Source: Cyanobium sp. Cruz-8D1 | GTDB lineage: Bacteria; Cyanobacteriota; Cyanobacteriia; PCC-6307; Cyanobiaceae | Length of the DNA stretch: 64,000 nucleotides | Reading direction: 5' to 3' | Assembly: GCF_024345975.1 (NCBI RefSeq) | Contig: NZ_JAGQCD010000004.1 | Location: forward strand, 62,001-126,000 | In this document: positions 39,776 to 49,329 of the stretch, piece after piece | Layout of the letters: every line of letters begins with the position of its first letter | Numbering within the stretch: position 1 is the first letter of the stretch | Notes under the pieces: generated by a model | The model's input: only the letters and a program-made list of their open reading frames with translations | Database searches by the model: none | Told to the model about the DNA's origin: nothing | Translations under genes and position numbers: made by a program

Positions 39776-40936
39776 TCAGCGGACCGTAGGCGGGGGTGGC
39801 CCCAGCAGGGTGGCGCAGGCCTGGTCGCAGAGGCGGGCCAGGGCCGGGCCGGAGCGGCCACTGAGCTGCCATAGCAGGGCCAGCCCCCCCGCTCCCACCC
39901 CCTCCTTGACGTAGCCCCGCTCATAGGCCTCCAGGGCCGGATGGCAGGGATCGGTGAAGCGCAGGTCGGCCGCGAAGGCCAGGGGCTCCACCCCCCAGCG
40001 CGCCCCGATGCGGCCCAGCAGCAGGGGCAGGTCGCTGCCGGACTCCTCGGCCACCCAGGCGGTGGTGCCCAGGGCGGTACCGGCGGCGATCGCCGGGCGC
40101 AGGCAGGGGGACGCCAGGGCCAGGGCCAGGGCCAGCACCGCCGCCATCTGGCTGCCGCCGGCCAGCAGCACGGGCCGGCCAGCAGCGGCGGCGGCCAGCA
40201 CCACGGCGGCGGCCAGGGGTTGCATCGGATCCCCAAGGGCGGCAACCACCCGTGCCGCAGCGGCCGGATCCCCTGCTGAGGCCCCAGTCAGGCCCGCCGC
40301 CCGCAGCCCCCGTTCCACCAGCGCCGCCTTGCGACCATGGTCGGGGTGGCGCAGGCTGCCGCTCACCAGCCCATGGGCGGCCACCCCCAGACCCACCAGC
40401 ACGGCAAGGGCGGTGCTGGTGCCCCCGGGCACGCATTCCGCCAGCAGCAGGGGCCGCCCGGGGGTCAGGCGCTCCGCCCAGCGACGGCCCAGGGCCAGCA
40501 GGGCCTCCACCCGGGCCGGATCGAGGGCCTCCCCGCCGCTGAGACAGCGGGCCGGACCGGCCCCGGCCAGCCCCGGCAGCCGCAGGTGGGCCACCGCTGG
40601 GGCCACCGGACAGCCCAGGTCCACCACCAGGGGGGCCAGGGCCAGCTCCCGCAGCACCACATGGCTGATCAGGGCGGGCGACACCCCAGCGGGCAGGGGC
40701 GGCAGGGCGTGGGGACGCTCCCCGGCGGGGCCGAACAGCAGCAGTTCGGCATCGGCGGCGGCCGTGCGGCGCCGGGAGCTGGGGGTGGCGCCGGCGGCGG
40801 AGATGCCGGGCACGGCGGCGGTCTCGGTGGCCGCCAGCAGCAGCAGCACCTCGCTATGGCGCCAACCCTGCCGCCAGGGCCCGCACCAGCGCTCGGCGGC
40901 GGCCGCGGAACCGCAGATCCGCCGCAGCTGGCTCAA
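39776..40936 (-). CDS. cobT: CobT-like nicotinate-nucleotide phosphoribosyltransferase (UPF0284 type)
   Basis: Activates the lower-ligand base of cobamides by transferring ribose phosphate from nicotinate mononucleotide. The 386-residue product includes ISAAGATPSSRRRTAAADAELLL, SPALISHVVLRELALAP, LLAECVPGGTSTALAVLVGLG, GDPMQPLAAAVVLAAA and the C-terminal GVGAGGLALLW. It is a divergent cyanobacterial form, not the classical enterobacterial CobT. The proposed TTG start at 40936 overlaps the upstream DUF2232 stop; the open frame continues further upstream, but homology begins here. The lipoprotein gene follows immediately. Confidence 0.85.
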   Translation of the reverse strand: MSQLRRICGSAAAAERWCGPWRQGWRHSEVLLLLAATETAAVPGISAAGATPSSRRRTAAADAELLLFGPAGERPHALPPLPAGVSPALISHVVLRELALAPLVVDLGCPVAPAVAHLRLPGLAGAGPARCLSGGEALDPARVEALLALGRRWAERLTPGRPLLLAECVPGGTSTALAVLVGLGVAAHGLVSGSLRHPDHGRKAALVERGLRAAGLTGASAGDPAAAARVVAALGDPMQPLAAAVVLAAAAAGRPVLLAGGSQMAAVLALALALASPCLRPAIAAGTALGTTAWVAEESGSDLPLLLGRIGARWGVEPLAFAADLRFTDPCHPALEAYERGYVKEGVGAGGLALLWQLSGRSGPALARLCDQACATLLGPPPPTVR

Positions 40937-41589
40937 AGGGGGTCGAGGGCCACCAGGCCGCGCAAGGCCGGCGGCGGCTCGCTGATCGGCAGGTCGAGCC
41001 TTGGGAAGATCCAGTAGGCCACGGCATGGAGAGCCAGCACCACGATCAGGTTCTGCAAGAGAACCAGCAACAGGGCCGCGACCTGCACCTGGGCCAGATC
41101 GAACCCCCCGGCCAGACCCACCACCCCGGCCAGGCGGTCGAGCAGGTTGGCGGCGGCGGTGGTGATCAGCACCCAGAGGTTCTCCCCCACCAGCACCGAG
41201 AGCACCGCCACCCGCACCAGGAAGCCGCCGGCGCCGATCAGGCCGCCCACCCCCAGGGTGAGCCACCAGCTGCTGCGACGACGCCAGCCCCAGCCCAGCC
41301 AGAGCGAGAGCAGGCCATAGGGGAACAGCACCAGGGGGCCGCGGATCGGCCCCATCAGGGCCACCAGCAACAGGGCCGTCACCACCACCCCCTCCAGGGC
41401 ACAGCGCCAGCCATGGCGCAGCTGCAACAGGGCCAGGGGCAGGGGCAGGGCGAGGCGGAACAGGGGGCTGCCCACCGGCAGGTAGTAGAGCGCCACCCAC
41501 AGCAGGGCGGTGGAGGCCGCCAGGTAGGCGGTGTCCATCAACTGGCGCGCCTGGCGAGGGCTCAGCTGCCGCCGGGAGGGAGGGGTCAT
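40933..41589 (-). CDS. DUF2232 membrane protein
   Basis: 218 residues with about six to seven hydrophobic segments (LMDTAYLAASTALLWVALYYL, LVLFPYGLLSLWLGWGW, WWLTLGVGGLIGAGGFLV, QVQVAALLLVLLQNLIVVLAL). The overall pattern resembles the YybS/DUF2232 group, which is structurally like substrate-binding S components of ECF transporters. It overlaps the cobT start by four bases, suggesting a link to cobamide or its precursors. That link is an inference from position. Confidence 0.78.
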   Translation of the reverse strand: MTPPSRRQLSPRQARQLMDTAYLAASTALLWVALYYLPVGSPLFRLALPLPLALLQLRHGWRCALEGVVVTALLLVALMGPIRGPLVLFPYGLLSLWLGWGWRRRSSWWLTLGVGGLIGAGGFLVRVAVLSVLVGENLWVLITTAAANLLDRLAGVVGLAGGFDLAQVQVAALLLVLLQNLIVVLALHAVAYWIFPRLDLPISEPPPALRGLVALDPL

Positions 41590-41593
41590 CGGC

Positions 41594-42088
41594 TCAGCGC
41601 GGCGCTGGCGCCGGACGGGAGGTGGGGGCCGCGCTGCCGGTGGCTGGGGCGGGGGTCTCCGTGGCCGGGGTGCCGGCTGCCGGCATGCGCTCGATCGTCT
41701 CCACCTCGAACGGCACCCCCGCGGCCCGCAGCGCCTTGGTGACCACCTCGGCGGGCGCCGAGGGATCGGCCAGGGGCAGACGGATGGTGACGCGGTAGGG
41801 GGCCGGACGGACCGCCGGGGCCGCCGGGGTCTCCAGGGTAGGCGCGGTCGGAGGACGGGCCGGAGGTTCGTTGGCCGCCGGACGGGCCGGGCTCTCTGGG
41901 GTCGGGGCCGGGTTGGCGGGGGTCAGGGTCCTGGGCGCGGTGGCTGGCGGGGAGGCTGGGGCGGCGGGGGCGCGGGAAAAACTGCGCGACAGGGCCTCGC
42001 CGAAGGGTGTGCCGCCGCAGGCGGACAGCAGCAGGGGCAGCGTCAGCAGGGTTCCCGCCAGCGGAAGGGAGGGGCGGGGAGACGCCAT
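41594..42088 (-). CDS. Predicted lipoprotein with Pro/Ala-rich linker
   Basis: 164 residues. The N-terminus LPLAGTLLTLPLLLSACGG has a lipobox Cys near residue 24. A long Pro/Ala/Thr-rich linker follows (residues about 40-95), then a short folded part VTIRLPLADPSAPAEVVTKALRAAG and another Pro/Thr-rich tail. The function is unknown. The start shares one base with the topA stop, and DUF2232 starts five bases after its stop. Confidence 0.65.
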   Translation of the reverse strand: MASPRPSLPLAGTLLTLPLLLSACGGTPFGEALSRSFSRAPAAPASPPATAPRTLTPANPAPTPESPARPAANEPPARPPTAPTLETPAAPAVRPAPYRVTIRLPLADPSAPAEVVTKALRAAGVPFEVETIERMPAAGTPATETPAPATGSAAPTSRPAPAPR

Positions 42089-44817
42089 CAGCTGCTGGCG
42101 GGTTTGATCACCCGCACGGCGCTGGCCCGCAGGCGACCGGACTTGGTGGTGGCGGGAGGCTTCTTGGCGGCGGCTGGCTTGGGGGTCGCCTTCTTGGCGG
42201 CCGACTTGCTGGCGGCGGGCTTGGCGGCTGCCCTGGTGGCGCTGCGGGCCTTGGCGGCGCCCTTGGTGGTGGCGGCCTTGGCGGCCAGCAGCTCCACCGC
42301 CTGCTCCAGGCTGATGGTGTCGGCGGTGGTGCCCTCCGGCAGGGAGGCATTCACCTTGCCCTGTTTGACGTAGAGCCCGTAGGGGCCGTCGAACAGCTGG
42401 ATGGTCTCTTCGGAACCCTCAGGAGCTCCCAGATCCTTGAGAGCCGTGCGACCGCCGCGGCCCTTCTTGGGCATGGCCAGCAGCTCCAGGGCCCGGCTGA
42501 GGCCCACCGCCAGCACGTCGTCTTCGGCCTTGAGGGAGCGGTAGTCCTTCTCCCCCTTGCCCTTGTCGTGGACCACGTAGGGACCAAAGCGCCCCAGCCC
42601 GGCCTGCACCTTGCCCCCATCGGGGTGCTCACCCAGGTGGCGGGGCAGCCGCAGCAGCCCCAGGGCGTCCTCGAGGCTGAGGTCCTCGGGCTTGACGCCC
42701 TTGGGCAGGGAGGCGCGCTTGGGCTTGGGCACCTCCTCGCTCACCTGGCCGCGCTGCACATAGGGGCCGTACTGGCCGAACAGCAGGTAAACCTGTTCGC
42801 CGCTCTCCGGGTCCTCCCCGAGCGACTCGGGACCTTCGGCCTTCTGACGCAGCAGCAGCTCGGCCTTCTCGGCGTCGAGATCGGCGGGGGTGATCTCCTG
42901 GGGCAGGGTGGCCTTGAGCAGCTCCTCGCTGCCGTCGTCGGCCACCCGTTTGGTCTCCAGGTAGGCGCCGAAACGGCCGATCCGCACCACACAGGGCAGA
43001 CCCTCCAGCACCACCGTGCGGGAGATGCCGGGGTCGATGTCGCCCTCCCGTTGCTGCACCTGGGTCTCCAGGCCCTTGTCGCCTTTGTAGAATCCCTCCA
43101 GGTAGGGCAGCCAGGACACCTTGCCCGTGGAGATCTCGTCGAGGGTGTGCTCCATCTTCGAGGTGAAGGCCGTGTCCACCAGGTCGGGGAAGTGCTCCTC
43201 CAGCAGGGCCGTCACCGCGAAGGCCGTGAAGCTGGGGGTGAGGGAGTTGTTCTGCAGGGTGGCGTAACCCCGGTCTGTGATGGTGCCGATGATGCTGGCG
43301 TAGGTGGACGGCCGGCCGATGCCCTCCTTCTCCAGGGTCTTGACCAGGGCGGCCTCGCTGTAGCGGGCGGGGGGCTGGGTCTGGTGGCCGAGGGCCTCCA
43401 CCCCCCGGCAGACGGGGGCATCACCGACGGCGAGCGACGGCAGCAGCACCTCCTGGCCCTCCAGGGCCGCGTCGGGATCGTCGCTGCCCTCCACATAGGC
43501 GCGGAAGAAGCCGGCGAAGTCGATGCGCTTGCCGCTGGCCCGGAAGGTGGCGCCCGCGGCTTCAATGTCGACGGCCAGCAGGGTGAGCCGGGCATCGGCC
43601 ATCTGGCTGGCCACGGTGCGCTTCCAGATCAGCTCGTAGAGGGCCAGGTCGCGGCCGTCGAGGCCGGAATCCTTGGGCGTGCGGAAGCTCTCGCCGGCGG
43701 GGCGGATCGCCTCGTGGGCCTCCTGGGCATTGCGGGCCTTGGTAGTGAACTGGCGCGGCGCCGGGCTGAGGAATTCCTTGCCGTACATGGCGCCGACGCA
43801 GTTGCGCGCCGCCGTCAGGGCCTGGTCGGACAGGTGCACCGAGTCGGTGCGCATGTAGGTGATGAAGCCTCGCTCGTAGAGGGCCTGGGCTGTGCGCATG
43901 GTGTCGCGGGCCGAGAGCCGCAGCTTGCGGTTGGCCTCCTGCTGCAGGGTGCTGGTGGTGAAGGGGGGCACGGGCCGCCGCAGCGTGGGCTTCTCCTCCA
44001 CCGCCGACACCCGCCAGGGGGAGCTCTCGACGGCGGCCTTGAGGGCACCGGCCTCCGCCTCGCTGAGCAGCTTCACCTTGCTGCCGGGCTTCAGGCCGCC
44101 GGTGGTCTCGTCGAAGTCGGAACCGCCGGCGATGCGCTCGGCCCCCAGGTGGGTGAGTTTGGCTTCGAACGGCACCGCCGCCTGCGCAAGGCCGGCCTTG
44201 AGATCCCAGTAGCTGCCGCTGCGGAAGGCGCGGCGGGCCCGTTCGCGCTGCACCAGCAGCCGCACCGCCACCGATTGCACCCGGCCGGCGGAGAGGCCCC
44301 AGGCCACCTTTTTCCAGAGCAGGGGCGACAGGGTGTAGCCCACCAGGCGATCGAGGATGCGGCGGGTCTCCTGGGCATGGACCAGCTCCATGTCGAGATC
44401 ACGGGTCTGGTCGAGGGCGCGGCCGATCGCTTCCTTGGTGATCTCGTGGAACACCATCCGCTTGACCGGCACCTTCGGCCCCAGGAGCTGGAGCAGGTGC
44501 CAGCTGATGCTCTCCCCTTCCCGGTCTTCATCGGTGGCCAGCAGCAGCTGGTCGGCATCCTTGAGCGCGTCCTTGAGCTCCTTCACCACCTTTTTCTTGT
44601 CCTTCGGCACCACGTAGAGGGGCTCGAAGGCGTTGGCGGTGTTGACGCCGAGGTTGGCCCACTTTTCTCCTTTATGGGCCGCAGGAATCTCGCTGGCGTT
44701 GTTGGGCAGATCACGCACATGGCCCATCGACGCCTCCACCCGGTAGGTCTTGGGCAGGAACGCCCGAATGGTGCGGGCCTTGGTGGGGCTCTCGACGATG
44801 ACCAGGGTGTGGGCCAC
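42088..44817 (-). CDS. topA: DNA topoisomerase I
   Basis: Type IA topoisomerase relaxing negative supercoils. The GTG 44817 start gives 909 residues. The Toprim domain begins [15 protein letters not shown] and has the metal motif ATDEDREGE near residue 95. [14 protein letters not shown] and the active-site Tyr in [14 protein letters not shown] follow near residue 320, with [15 protein letters not shown] in the core. The C-terminal part has several GxFGx[12 protein letters not shown]-type repeats in place of zinc fingers. It ends in a Lys/Ala-rich tail, likely DNA-binding. It is divergent from ndhB across 121 bases. Confidence 0.96.
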   Translation of the reverse strand: MAHTLVIVESPTKARTIRAFLPKTYRVEASMGHVRDLPNNASEIPAAHKGEKWANLGVNTANAFEPLYVVPKDKKKVVKELKDALKDADQLLLATDEDREGESISWHLLQLLGPKVPVKRMVFHEITKEAIGRALDQTRDLDMELVHAQETRRILDRLVGYTLSPLLWKKVAWGLSAGRVQSVAVRLLVQRERARRAFRSGSYWDLKAGLAQAAVPFEAKLTHLGAERIAGGSDFDETTGGLKPGSKVKLLSEAEAGALKAAVESSPWRVSAVEEKPTLRRPVPPFTTSTLQQEANRKLRLSARDTMRTAQALYERGFITYMRTDSVHLSDQALTAARNCVGAMYGKEFLSPAPRQFTTKARNAQEAHEAIRPAGESFRTPKDSGLDGRDLALYELIWKRTVASQMADARLTLLAVDIEAAGATFRASGKRIDFAGFFRAYVEGSDDPDAALEGQEVLLPSLAVGDAPVCRGVEALGHQTQPPARYSEAALVKTLEKEGIGRPSTYASIIGTITDRGYATLQNNSLTPSFTAFAVTALLEEHFPDLVDTAFTSKMEHTLDEISTGKVSWLPYLEGFYKGDKGLETQVQQREGDIDPGISRTVVLEGLPCVVRIGRFGAYLETKRVADDGSEELLKATLPQEITPADLDAEKAELLLRQKAEGPESLGEDPESGEQVYLLFGQYGPYVQRGQVSEEVPKPKRASLPKGVKPEDLSLEDALGLLRLPRHLGEHPDGGKVQAGLGRFGPYVVHDKGKGEKDYRSLKAEDDVLAVGLSRALELLAMPKKGRGGRTALKDLGAPEGSEETIQLFDGPYGLYVKQGKVNASLPEGTTADTISLEQAVELLAAKAATTKGAAKARSATRAAAKPAASKSAAKKATPKPAAAKKPPATTKSGRLRASAVRVIKPASS

Positions 44818-44938
44818 GGGAAGGCGCGATACCGCTTCCTTCTTTATCGCATCGGCGGACCCAGCGGGTATCGGGGCACCAGACTGACCCCCCAGATGGC
44901 GGCTACAGTCCGCACCATCGCGTGCCTCCCCGATCCCT

Positions 44939-46543
44939 GTGTCAGTCCTGTTTCTGGCAGCAGCGAGCGCCGTCACCACGGCCGCATCCGCCGCCGAAGC
45001 CATTGCCTCAGGTTTGGGCACCGGCGGCCTGGCCCTGCAGCTGAACGCCGGGGCGATCGCTCCGGAAGTGGCCGTTCTGCTGACGCTGGTGGTCTGCCTC
45101 GTGGTTGACCTGGCCGGGGAAAAGGCGGCCAGCCGCTGGGTGCCGCCCATTTGCTATGGCGGCCTGGGGTCCTCCCTGGTGCTCTTGGCGCTGCAGTGGA
45201 ACAGCCCCCTGGAGCCCTCCTTCCTCGGGTCCTTCCTGGCCGACAACCTGGCCATCGCCTTCCGGGCGGTGGTGGCCGCCTCCACCTTGATCTCCCTGCT
45301 GCTGAGCTGGCGCTACGTGGAGCGCAGCGGCACACCGATGGGCGAATACGCCGCGATCCTGCTGGCCGCGACCCTCGGGGCCATGTTCCTTTGCGGCTCC
45401 ACCGACCTGGTGAGCATCTTCATTTCCCTGGAAACCCTCTCGGTCGCCAGCTATCTGCTGGCGGGGTACATGAAGCGGGATGCCCGCAGTTCCGAGGCGG
45501 CCCTGAAGTATCTGCTGGTGGGATCGGCCGCCGCCGCGGTGTTCCTGTACGGCGCCTCGCTCCTTTACGGCCTCAGTGGCGGCGCCACCAGCCTGGCGAC
45601 CATCGGTTTGGCCCTGCAGACCAGTGCCTCACCGATCACGGCCCTGGCCCTGGTGTTCGTGCTGGCCACCGTGGCGTTCAAGATCGCCGCCGTTCCGTTC
45701 CACCAGTGGACCCCCGATGTCTACGAGGGTTCCCCCACGCCGGTGGTCGCCTTTCTGTCGGTGGGCTCCAAGGCCGCCGGTTTCGCCCTGGCGGTGCGGC
45801 TGCTGGTGGGCTGTTTCGAGAGCTTCGATGCCCAGTGGAAGTTTCTGTTCACCGTGCTGGCGGTGCTGAGCATGGTGCTGGGCAACGTGGTGGCCCTGGC
45901 CCAGACTTCGATGAAACGGATGCTGGCCTACAGCTCCATCGGCCAGGCCGGTTTCGTGATGATCGGCCTGGTGTGTGGCACCGAAGATGGCTTCTCGGCG
46001 ATGGTCCTCTATATGGCGGCCTATCTGTTCATGAACCTGGGCGCCTTCGCCTGCATCATCCTGTTCTCCCTGCGCACCGGCAGCGACCGCATCGCCGACT
46101 ACGCCGGTCTTTATCAGAAGGATCCCCTGATCACCCTGGGCCTGAGTCTTTGCCTGCTCTCCCTTGGCGGGATCCCACCGATGCTGGGCTTCTTCGGCAA
46201 GATCTACCTCTTTTTCGCCGGCTGGGCCGACCACCAATACCTGCTGGTTGTGGTGGGTCTGGTCACCTCCGTGGTGTCGATCTATTACTACATCTCGGTG
46301 ATCAAGATGATGGTGGTGAAAGAACCCCAGGAGGCCTCCGATGTGGTCAAGGCCTACCCCGCCATCACCTGGAATCTGGCCGGCATGCAGCCCCTGCGGG
46401 CCGCCCTGGTGGGCTGCGTGGTGATCACCGCCGTGGGGGGCGTCCTCTCCAGCCCGCTGTTCGACTGGGCCAGCTCCACCGTGGCCGGCACCCCGATCCT
46501 GCAGCAGGCCATCGCCGCAGCGGCCATCGCCCCGCTGGGCTGA
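44939..46543 (+). CDS. ndhB: NAD(P)H-quinone oxidoreductase subunit 2 (NdhB)
   Basis: Proton-pumping antiporter-like subunit of the thylakoid NDH-1 complex (cyclic electron flow, respiration, CO2 uptake). The GTG 44939 start gives 534 residues with about 14 helices. Conserved features are [17 protein letters not shown] with the functional Glu, [34 protein letters not shown] (split around the Lys and His), and [11 protein letters not shown]. It is followed by an ABC ATPase gene 18 bases downstream. Confidence 0.97.
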   Translation: MSVLFLAAASAVTTAASAAEAIASGLGTGGLALQLNAGAIAPEVAVLLTLVVCLVVDLAGEKAASRWVPPICYGGLGSSLVLLALQWNSPLEPSFLGSFLADNLAIAFRAVVAASTLISLLLSWRYVERSGTPMGEYAAILLAATLGAMFLCGSTDLVSIFISLETLSVASYLLAGYMKRDARSSEAALKYLLVGSAAAAVFLYGASLLYGLSGGATSLATIGLALQTSASPITALALVFVLATVAFKIAAVPFHQWTPDVYEGSPTPVVAFLSVGSKAAGFALAVRLLVGCFESFDAQWKFLFTVLAVLSMVLGNVVALAQTSMKRMLAYSSIGQAGFVMIGLVCGTEDGFSAMVLYMAAYLFMNLGAFACIILFSLRTGSDRIADYAGLYQKDPLITLGLSLCLLSLGGIPPMLGFFGKIYLFFAGWADHQYLLVVVGLVTSVVSIYYYISVIKMMVVKEPQEASDVVKAYPAITWNLAGMQPLRAALVGCVVITAVGGVLSSPLFDWASSTVAGTPILQQAIAAAAIAPLG

Positions 46544-46561
46544 CTTCCTAGCCTTTCGGCC

Positions 46562-47245
46562 ATGGATCTCCCCAAGCCCCCGGTGGCCGAGCTGGCCCAC
46601 GTCTCCAAGGTTTACGGCAGTGGCGACACAGAGGTTCGTGCCCTCGACGACCTCTCGTTAACGGTGCAGCAGGGCGACTACCTGGCGGTGATGGGGGCCA
46701 GCGGATCCGGCAAGAGCACGGCCATGAACATCCTCGGCTGCCTGGACCGGCCCAGTTCCGGCAGCTATCGGCTGAACGGCACCGATGTCGACAGCCTCGA
46801 CGACGATGCGCTGGCCGACCTGCGCAACCAGCAGCTGGGTTTCGTGTTCCAGCAGTTCCATCTGCTGCCCCAGCTGAGTGCCATCGACAACGTGATGCTG
46901 CCGATGATCTATGCCCGCATCCCCAAGGAGGAGCGGCGCCGGCGGGCCCTGGCGGCCCTCGATCGTGTCGGCCTTTCCAACCGGCTGGAGAACAAGCCCA
47001 ACCAGCTCTCCGGCGGCCAGCAGCAGCGGGTGGCTTTGGCCCGGGCGATCATCAACGATCCGGCCATGCTGCTGGCCGACGAGCCCACCGGAGCCCTCGA
47101 CTCCCACACCACCGAGGAAGTGCTGAGCCTGTTCGGTGATCTCAATGCCCAGGGGATCACGATCCTGATCGTCACCCACGAAAATGAGGTGGGCGCCAGG
47201 GCCGATCGGGTCGTGCACTTCCGCGACGGACGCATCAGCGCCTGA
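46562..47245 (+). CDS. ABC transporter ATP-binding protein (MacB/LolD/DevA type)
   Basis: 227-residue ATPase with Walker A GASGSGKSTAMNILG near residue 42, Q-loop GFVFQQFHLLPQLS, signature NQLSGGQQQRVALARA, Walker B MLLADEPTGALD and H-loop ILIVTHENEV. The TGALD and HEN features place it in the MacB/LolD/DevA group, which works with a MacB-like permease and often with a HlyD-type adaptor. No permease gene is adjacent. The adaptor at 585-1706 is a possible distant partner, but this is only a suggestion. Confidence 0.9.
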   Translation: MDLPKPPVAELAHVSKVYGSGDTEVRALDDLSLTVQQGDYLAVMGASGSGKSTAMNILGCLDRPSSGSYRLNGTDVDSLDDDALADLRNQQLGFVFQQFHLLPQLSAIDNVMLPMIYARIPKEERRRRALAALDRVGLSNRLENKPNQLSGGQQQRVALARAIINDPAMLLADEPTGALDSHTTEEVLSLFGDLNAQGITILIVTHENEVGARADRVVHFRDGRISA

Positions 47246-47259
47246 CCCGCACCCCCGAC

Positions 47260-48504
47260 TCAGCCGGGGGAAGGCGTCCGATCTGTGGGCAGGGCCAGGG
47301 GAGAACGGGGCCGCTCCAGGGTGGCGATGAGCTGGCCCATCAGCAGGGCCACCGCGTCGCTGGACCCACGGCCATCGGGACCGGCCATGCCGGCGAACAG
47401 GCTGCCGCCCGGGTCGAAATCGCCGGGATTGGTGGCGACCCAGCCGCCATCCTGGGGCAGGCGCAGCTCGAAATGCAGGTGGGGGCCGGTGCTCAGGCCC
47501 GTGCTGCCGACGCGGCCGATCACTTCGCCCTGACGCACCATCTCCCCGTCCTTGACATAGAGCTCGGACAGGTGGCCATAGAGGGTGCGGCGCCGGGGGC
47601 GGTCATGCTCCAGCTCCACCGCCAGACCGTAACCACCTGCCAGACCGCTGCTGACGACGCGTCCGGAGAGGGCCGCCACCACCGGCGTGCCCTCAGGGGC
47701 CGCCAGATCACGGCCCGCATGCATCAGCCAGCTGCCGATGATCGGATGCAGGCGCCAGCCAAAGTCGCTCGTGGTGACGGCGGAGCCGATCAGGGGGAAG
47801 AGCAGGCGCAGGTTGCCGTTGCCACCGATCGGGGCGGGCCGGGGGGTGACGCGAAACACGTCGGTGAGCCGGAAGCTGCCGCCGGCTCCGGTGAGCAGGG
47901 CGCTGACGGGAACGGTGATCGGCGGCAGGGGGGAAGCATCAAGGCCGAAACCGCCGAAGCCGATGCCGCGGCCCCCGGCCGCCAGATCCCCCTCGCCCCG
48001 TCCGTCCGCGAGACCATCCTTGCGGCCGCGGCCGATGATGATCACACCGGTATTGCATTCCTGTACGGAGAGGGCCCCGGCACGGCAGGCCTGGCTGCGG
48101 GAGGCCGCCTGCTGGGGCGAGAGCAGGGAGCCGCGCACCCGAACCCGCTCGCCAGGGGTCACAACCCCTTCCCGCACCAGGGCATCGAGGGAGGCATCAA
48201 AGCGGCGGACCGGTTCGGGACGGCGCTCGGCCGTTCCGGGACGCAGCATCGGCGGAGGGGCCTCACCGCTGACCGGTGATGGAGGCGCCAGGGGTTGGAC
48301 GGGGGCCTGGAGCTCGGGGCGGGTGACCGGCGCGGCGATTCTCACCGAAGGGCGCAGCACCGGCGTCGGTTCTGGGGCCTGGGCCGGCGGGGCCGTCGCT
48401 TCGGCGCCAGGAACGGCCTGGGCCAGCACCAGGGGCATCGCCAGCCACGAGGCGGTGGCCCCGGCCGTGAGGGCCGTCAGAACGGTGAGGGGCTGGGGGG
48501 ACAT
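47260..48504 (-). CDS. M23-family metallopeptidase (LytM/peptidoglycan-associated)
   Basis: 414 residues: a signal-like N-terminus (LTVLTALTAGATASWLAMPLVLAQA), a long Pro-rich region (about residues 35-100) and a middle segment with conserved Cys (QACRAGALSVQEC). The C-terminal M23 domain has zinc ligands in HAGRDLAAP near residue 260 and TGPHLHFEL near residue 340. GRVVSSGLAGGYGLAVELEH and VGSTGLSTGPH are typical. It probably cuts or remodels murein in the periplasm. It is the last gene of the vipp1-to-M23 run. Confidence 0.9.
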   Translation of the reverse strand: MSPQPLTVLTALTAGATASWLAMPLVLAQAVPGAEATAPPAQAPEPTPVLRPSVRIAAPVTRPELQAPVQPLAPPSPVSGEAPPPMLRPGTAERRPEPVRRFDASLDALVREGVVTPGERVRVRGSLLSPQQAASRSQACRAGALSVQECNTGVIIIGRGRKDGLADGRGEGDLAAGGRGIGFGGFGLDASPLPPITVPVSALLTGAGGSFRLTDVFRVTPRPAPIGGNGNLRLLFPLIGSAVTTSDFGWRLHPIIGSWLMHAGRDLAAPEGTPVVAALSGRVVSSGLAGGYGLAVELEHDRPRRRTLYGHLSELYVKDGEMVRQGEVIGRVGSTGLSTGPHLHFELRLPQDGGWVATNPGDFDPGGSLFAGMAGPDGRGSSDAVALLMGQLIATLERPRSPLALPTDRTPSPG

Positions 48505-48540
48505 GTCAGAGAAAGGCGATACACACTTTAAGGGGGGTGC

Positions 48541-49329
48541 TCAACCGGCGCCGAACGTGCGTTGCAGCACCTGCTCCCGTGGGCCGTGAACCAGCCGCAG
48601 TCCGCCATCGGCCGTCAGCCCGATGGGACGCCAGTCTTCGCCGTTGCGGTGGATGGGCCCAGCGGGCAGCAGCAGACGCCGCTCCGCCTGCCGGCGCACC
48701 TCCTCGGGCTCCCCGGCCCAGGCCATGGCCCACTCCAGGGCCGCCAGCACCTCCCCACACCAGAGCAATGGATCGGCGCGCCGGGGGCCCAGCAACGTCG
48801 CCACGGCCACCGCACCGGCTGGCACCCGGTTGGCGGCATTGAGCCCGACACCGACGCGGGCCCAGCGGCAGACGCCCCCCCGTAGCCGCAGCCGGGGCAG
48901 CAGGCCCGCCAGCTTCAGCGGTGTGGCCCCATCGGCGGCCACCAGCAGCAGATCGTTCGGCCATTTGAGCCGCACCGGCAGCCCCCGGGCCTCCAGCCGC
49001 AGGCACAATCCGACCGCCGCCGCCAGGCCGGGGGCGGCGGCCGGCTCGGCAGCGGCGGGCCAGGGCAGGGCTGCACTCAGCCAGACCCCCCCGCTCGGGG
49101 AGCACCAGGGGCGGCCCTGCTGGCCGCGGCCGAAGCGCTGGCGGCGGGCGATCACGGCCCGGGGGGCCCGCAGCGACCCGTCGCCCGCAAGGCGCGGGTC
49201 ATCGGCCAGCCAGCGATCGAGCTCCGTCTCGGTACTGGCGCACACCGGCAGGGCCCGCAGCCGCCAGGGCAGGGGAGGCGTCGGGGCGTTTGGCGTCGCT
49301 CGTCGCTGGGCCCCGATCGCGCCGATCAA
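48541..49329 (-). CDS. birA: Biotin--[acetyl-CoA-carboxylase] ligase
   Basis: Attaches biotin to the carboxyl carrier protein. The 262 residues show RQRFGRGQQGRPWCSPSGGVWLS (biotinyl-AMP loop), LKWPNDLLL, and LAGLLPRLRLRGG leading to VGVGLNAAN. There is no N-terminal HTH, so this is a non-regulatory group I ligase. The TTG start at 49329 overlaps the aminotransferase stop (TTGA), a layout that supports it despite the rare codon. Confidence 0.88.
   Translation of the reverse strand: MIGAIGAQRRATPNAPTPPLPWRLRALPVCASTETELDRWLADDPRLAGDGSLRAPRAVIARRQRFGRGQQGRPWCSPSGGVWLSAALPWPAAAEPAAAPGLAAAVGLCLRLEARGLPVRLKWPNDLLLVAADGATPLKLAGLLPRLRLRGGVCRWARVGVGLNAANRVPAGAVAVATLLGPRRADPLLWCGEVLAALEWAMAWAGEPEEVRRQAERRLLLPAGPIHRNGEDWRPIGLTADGGLRLVHGPREQVLQRTFGAG

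Noticed and set aside
42007-45108. 1033-codon open frame on the plus strand opposite topA
   Set aside because: It is a mirror of the topA coding strand in a GC-rich genome. Its product is Gly/Leu/Gln-rich with no recognisable domain, while topA has every family motif.
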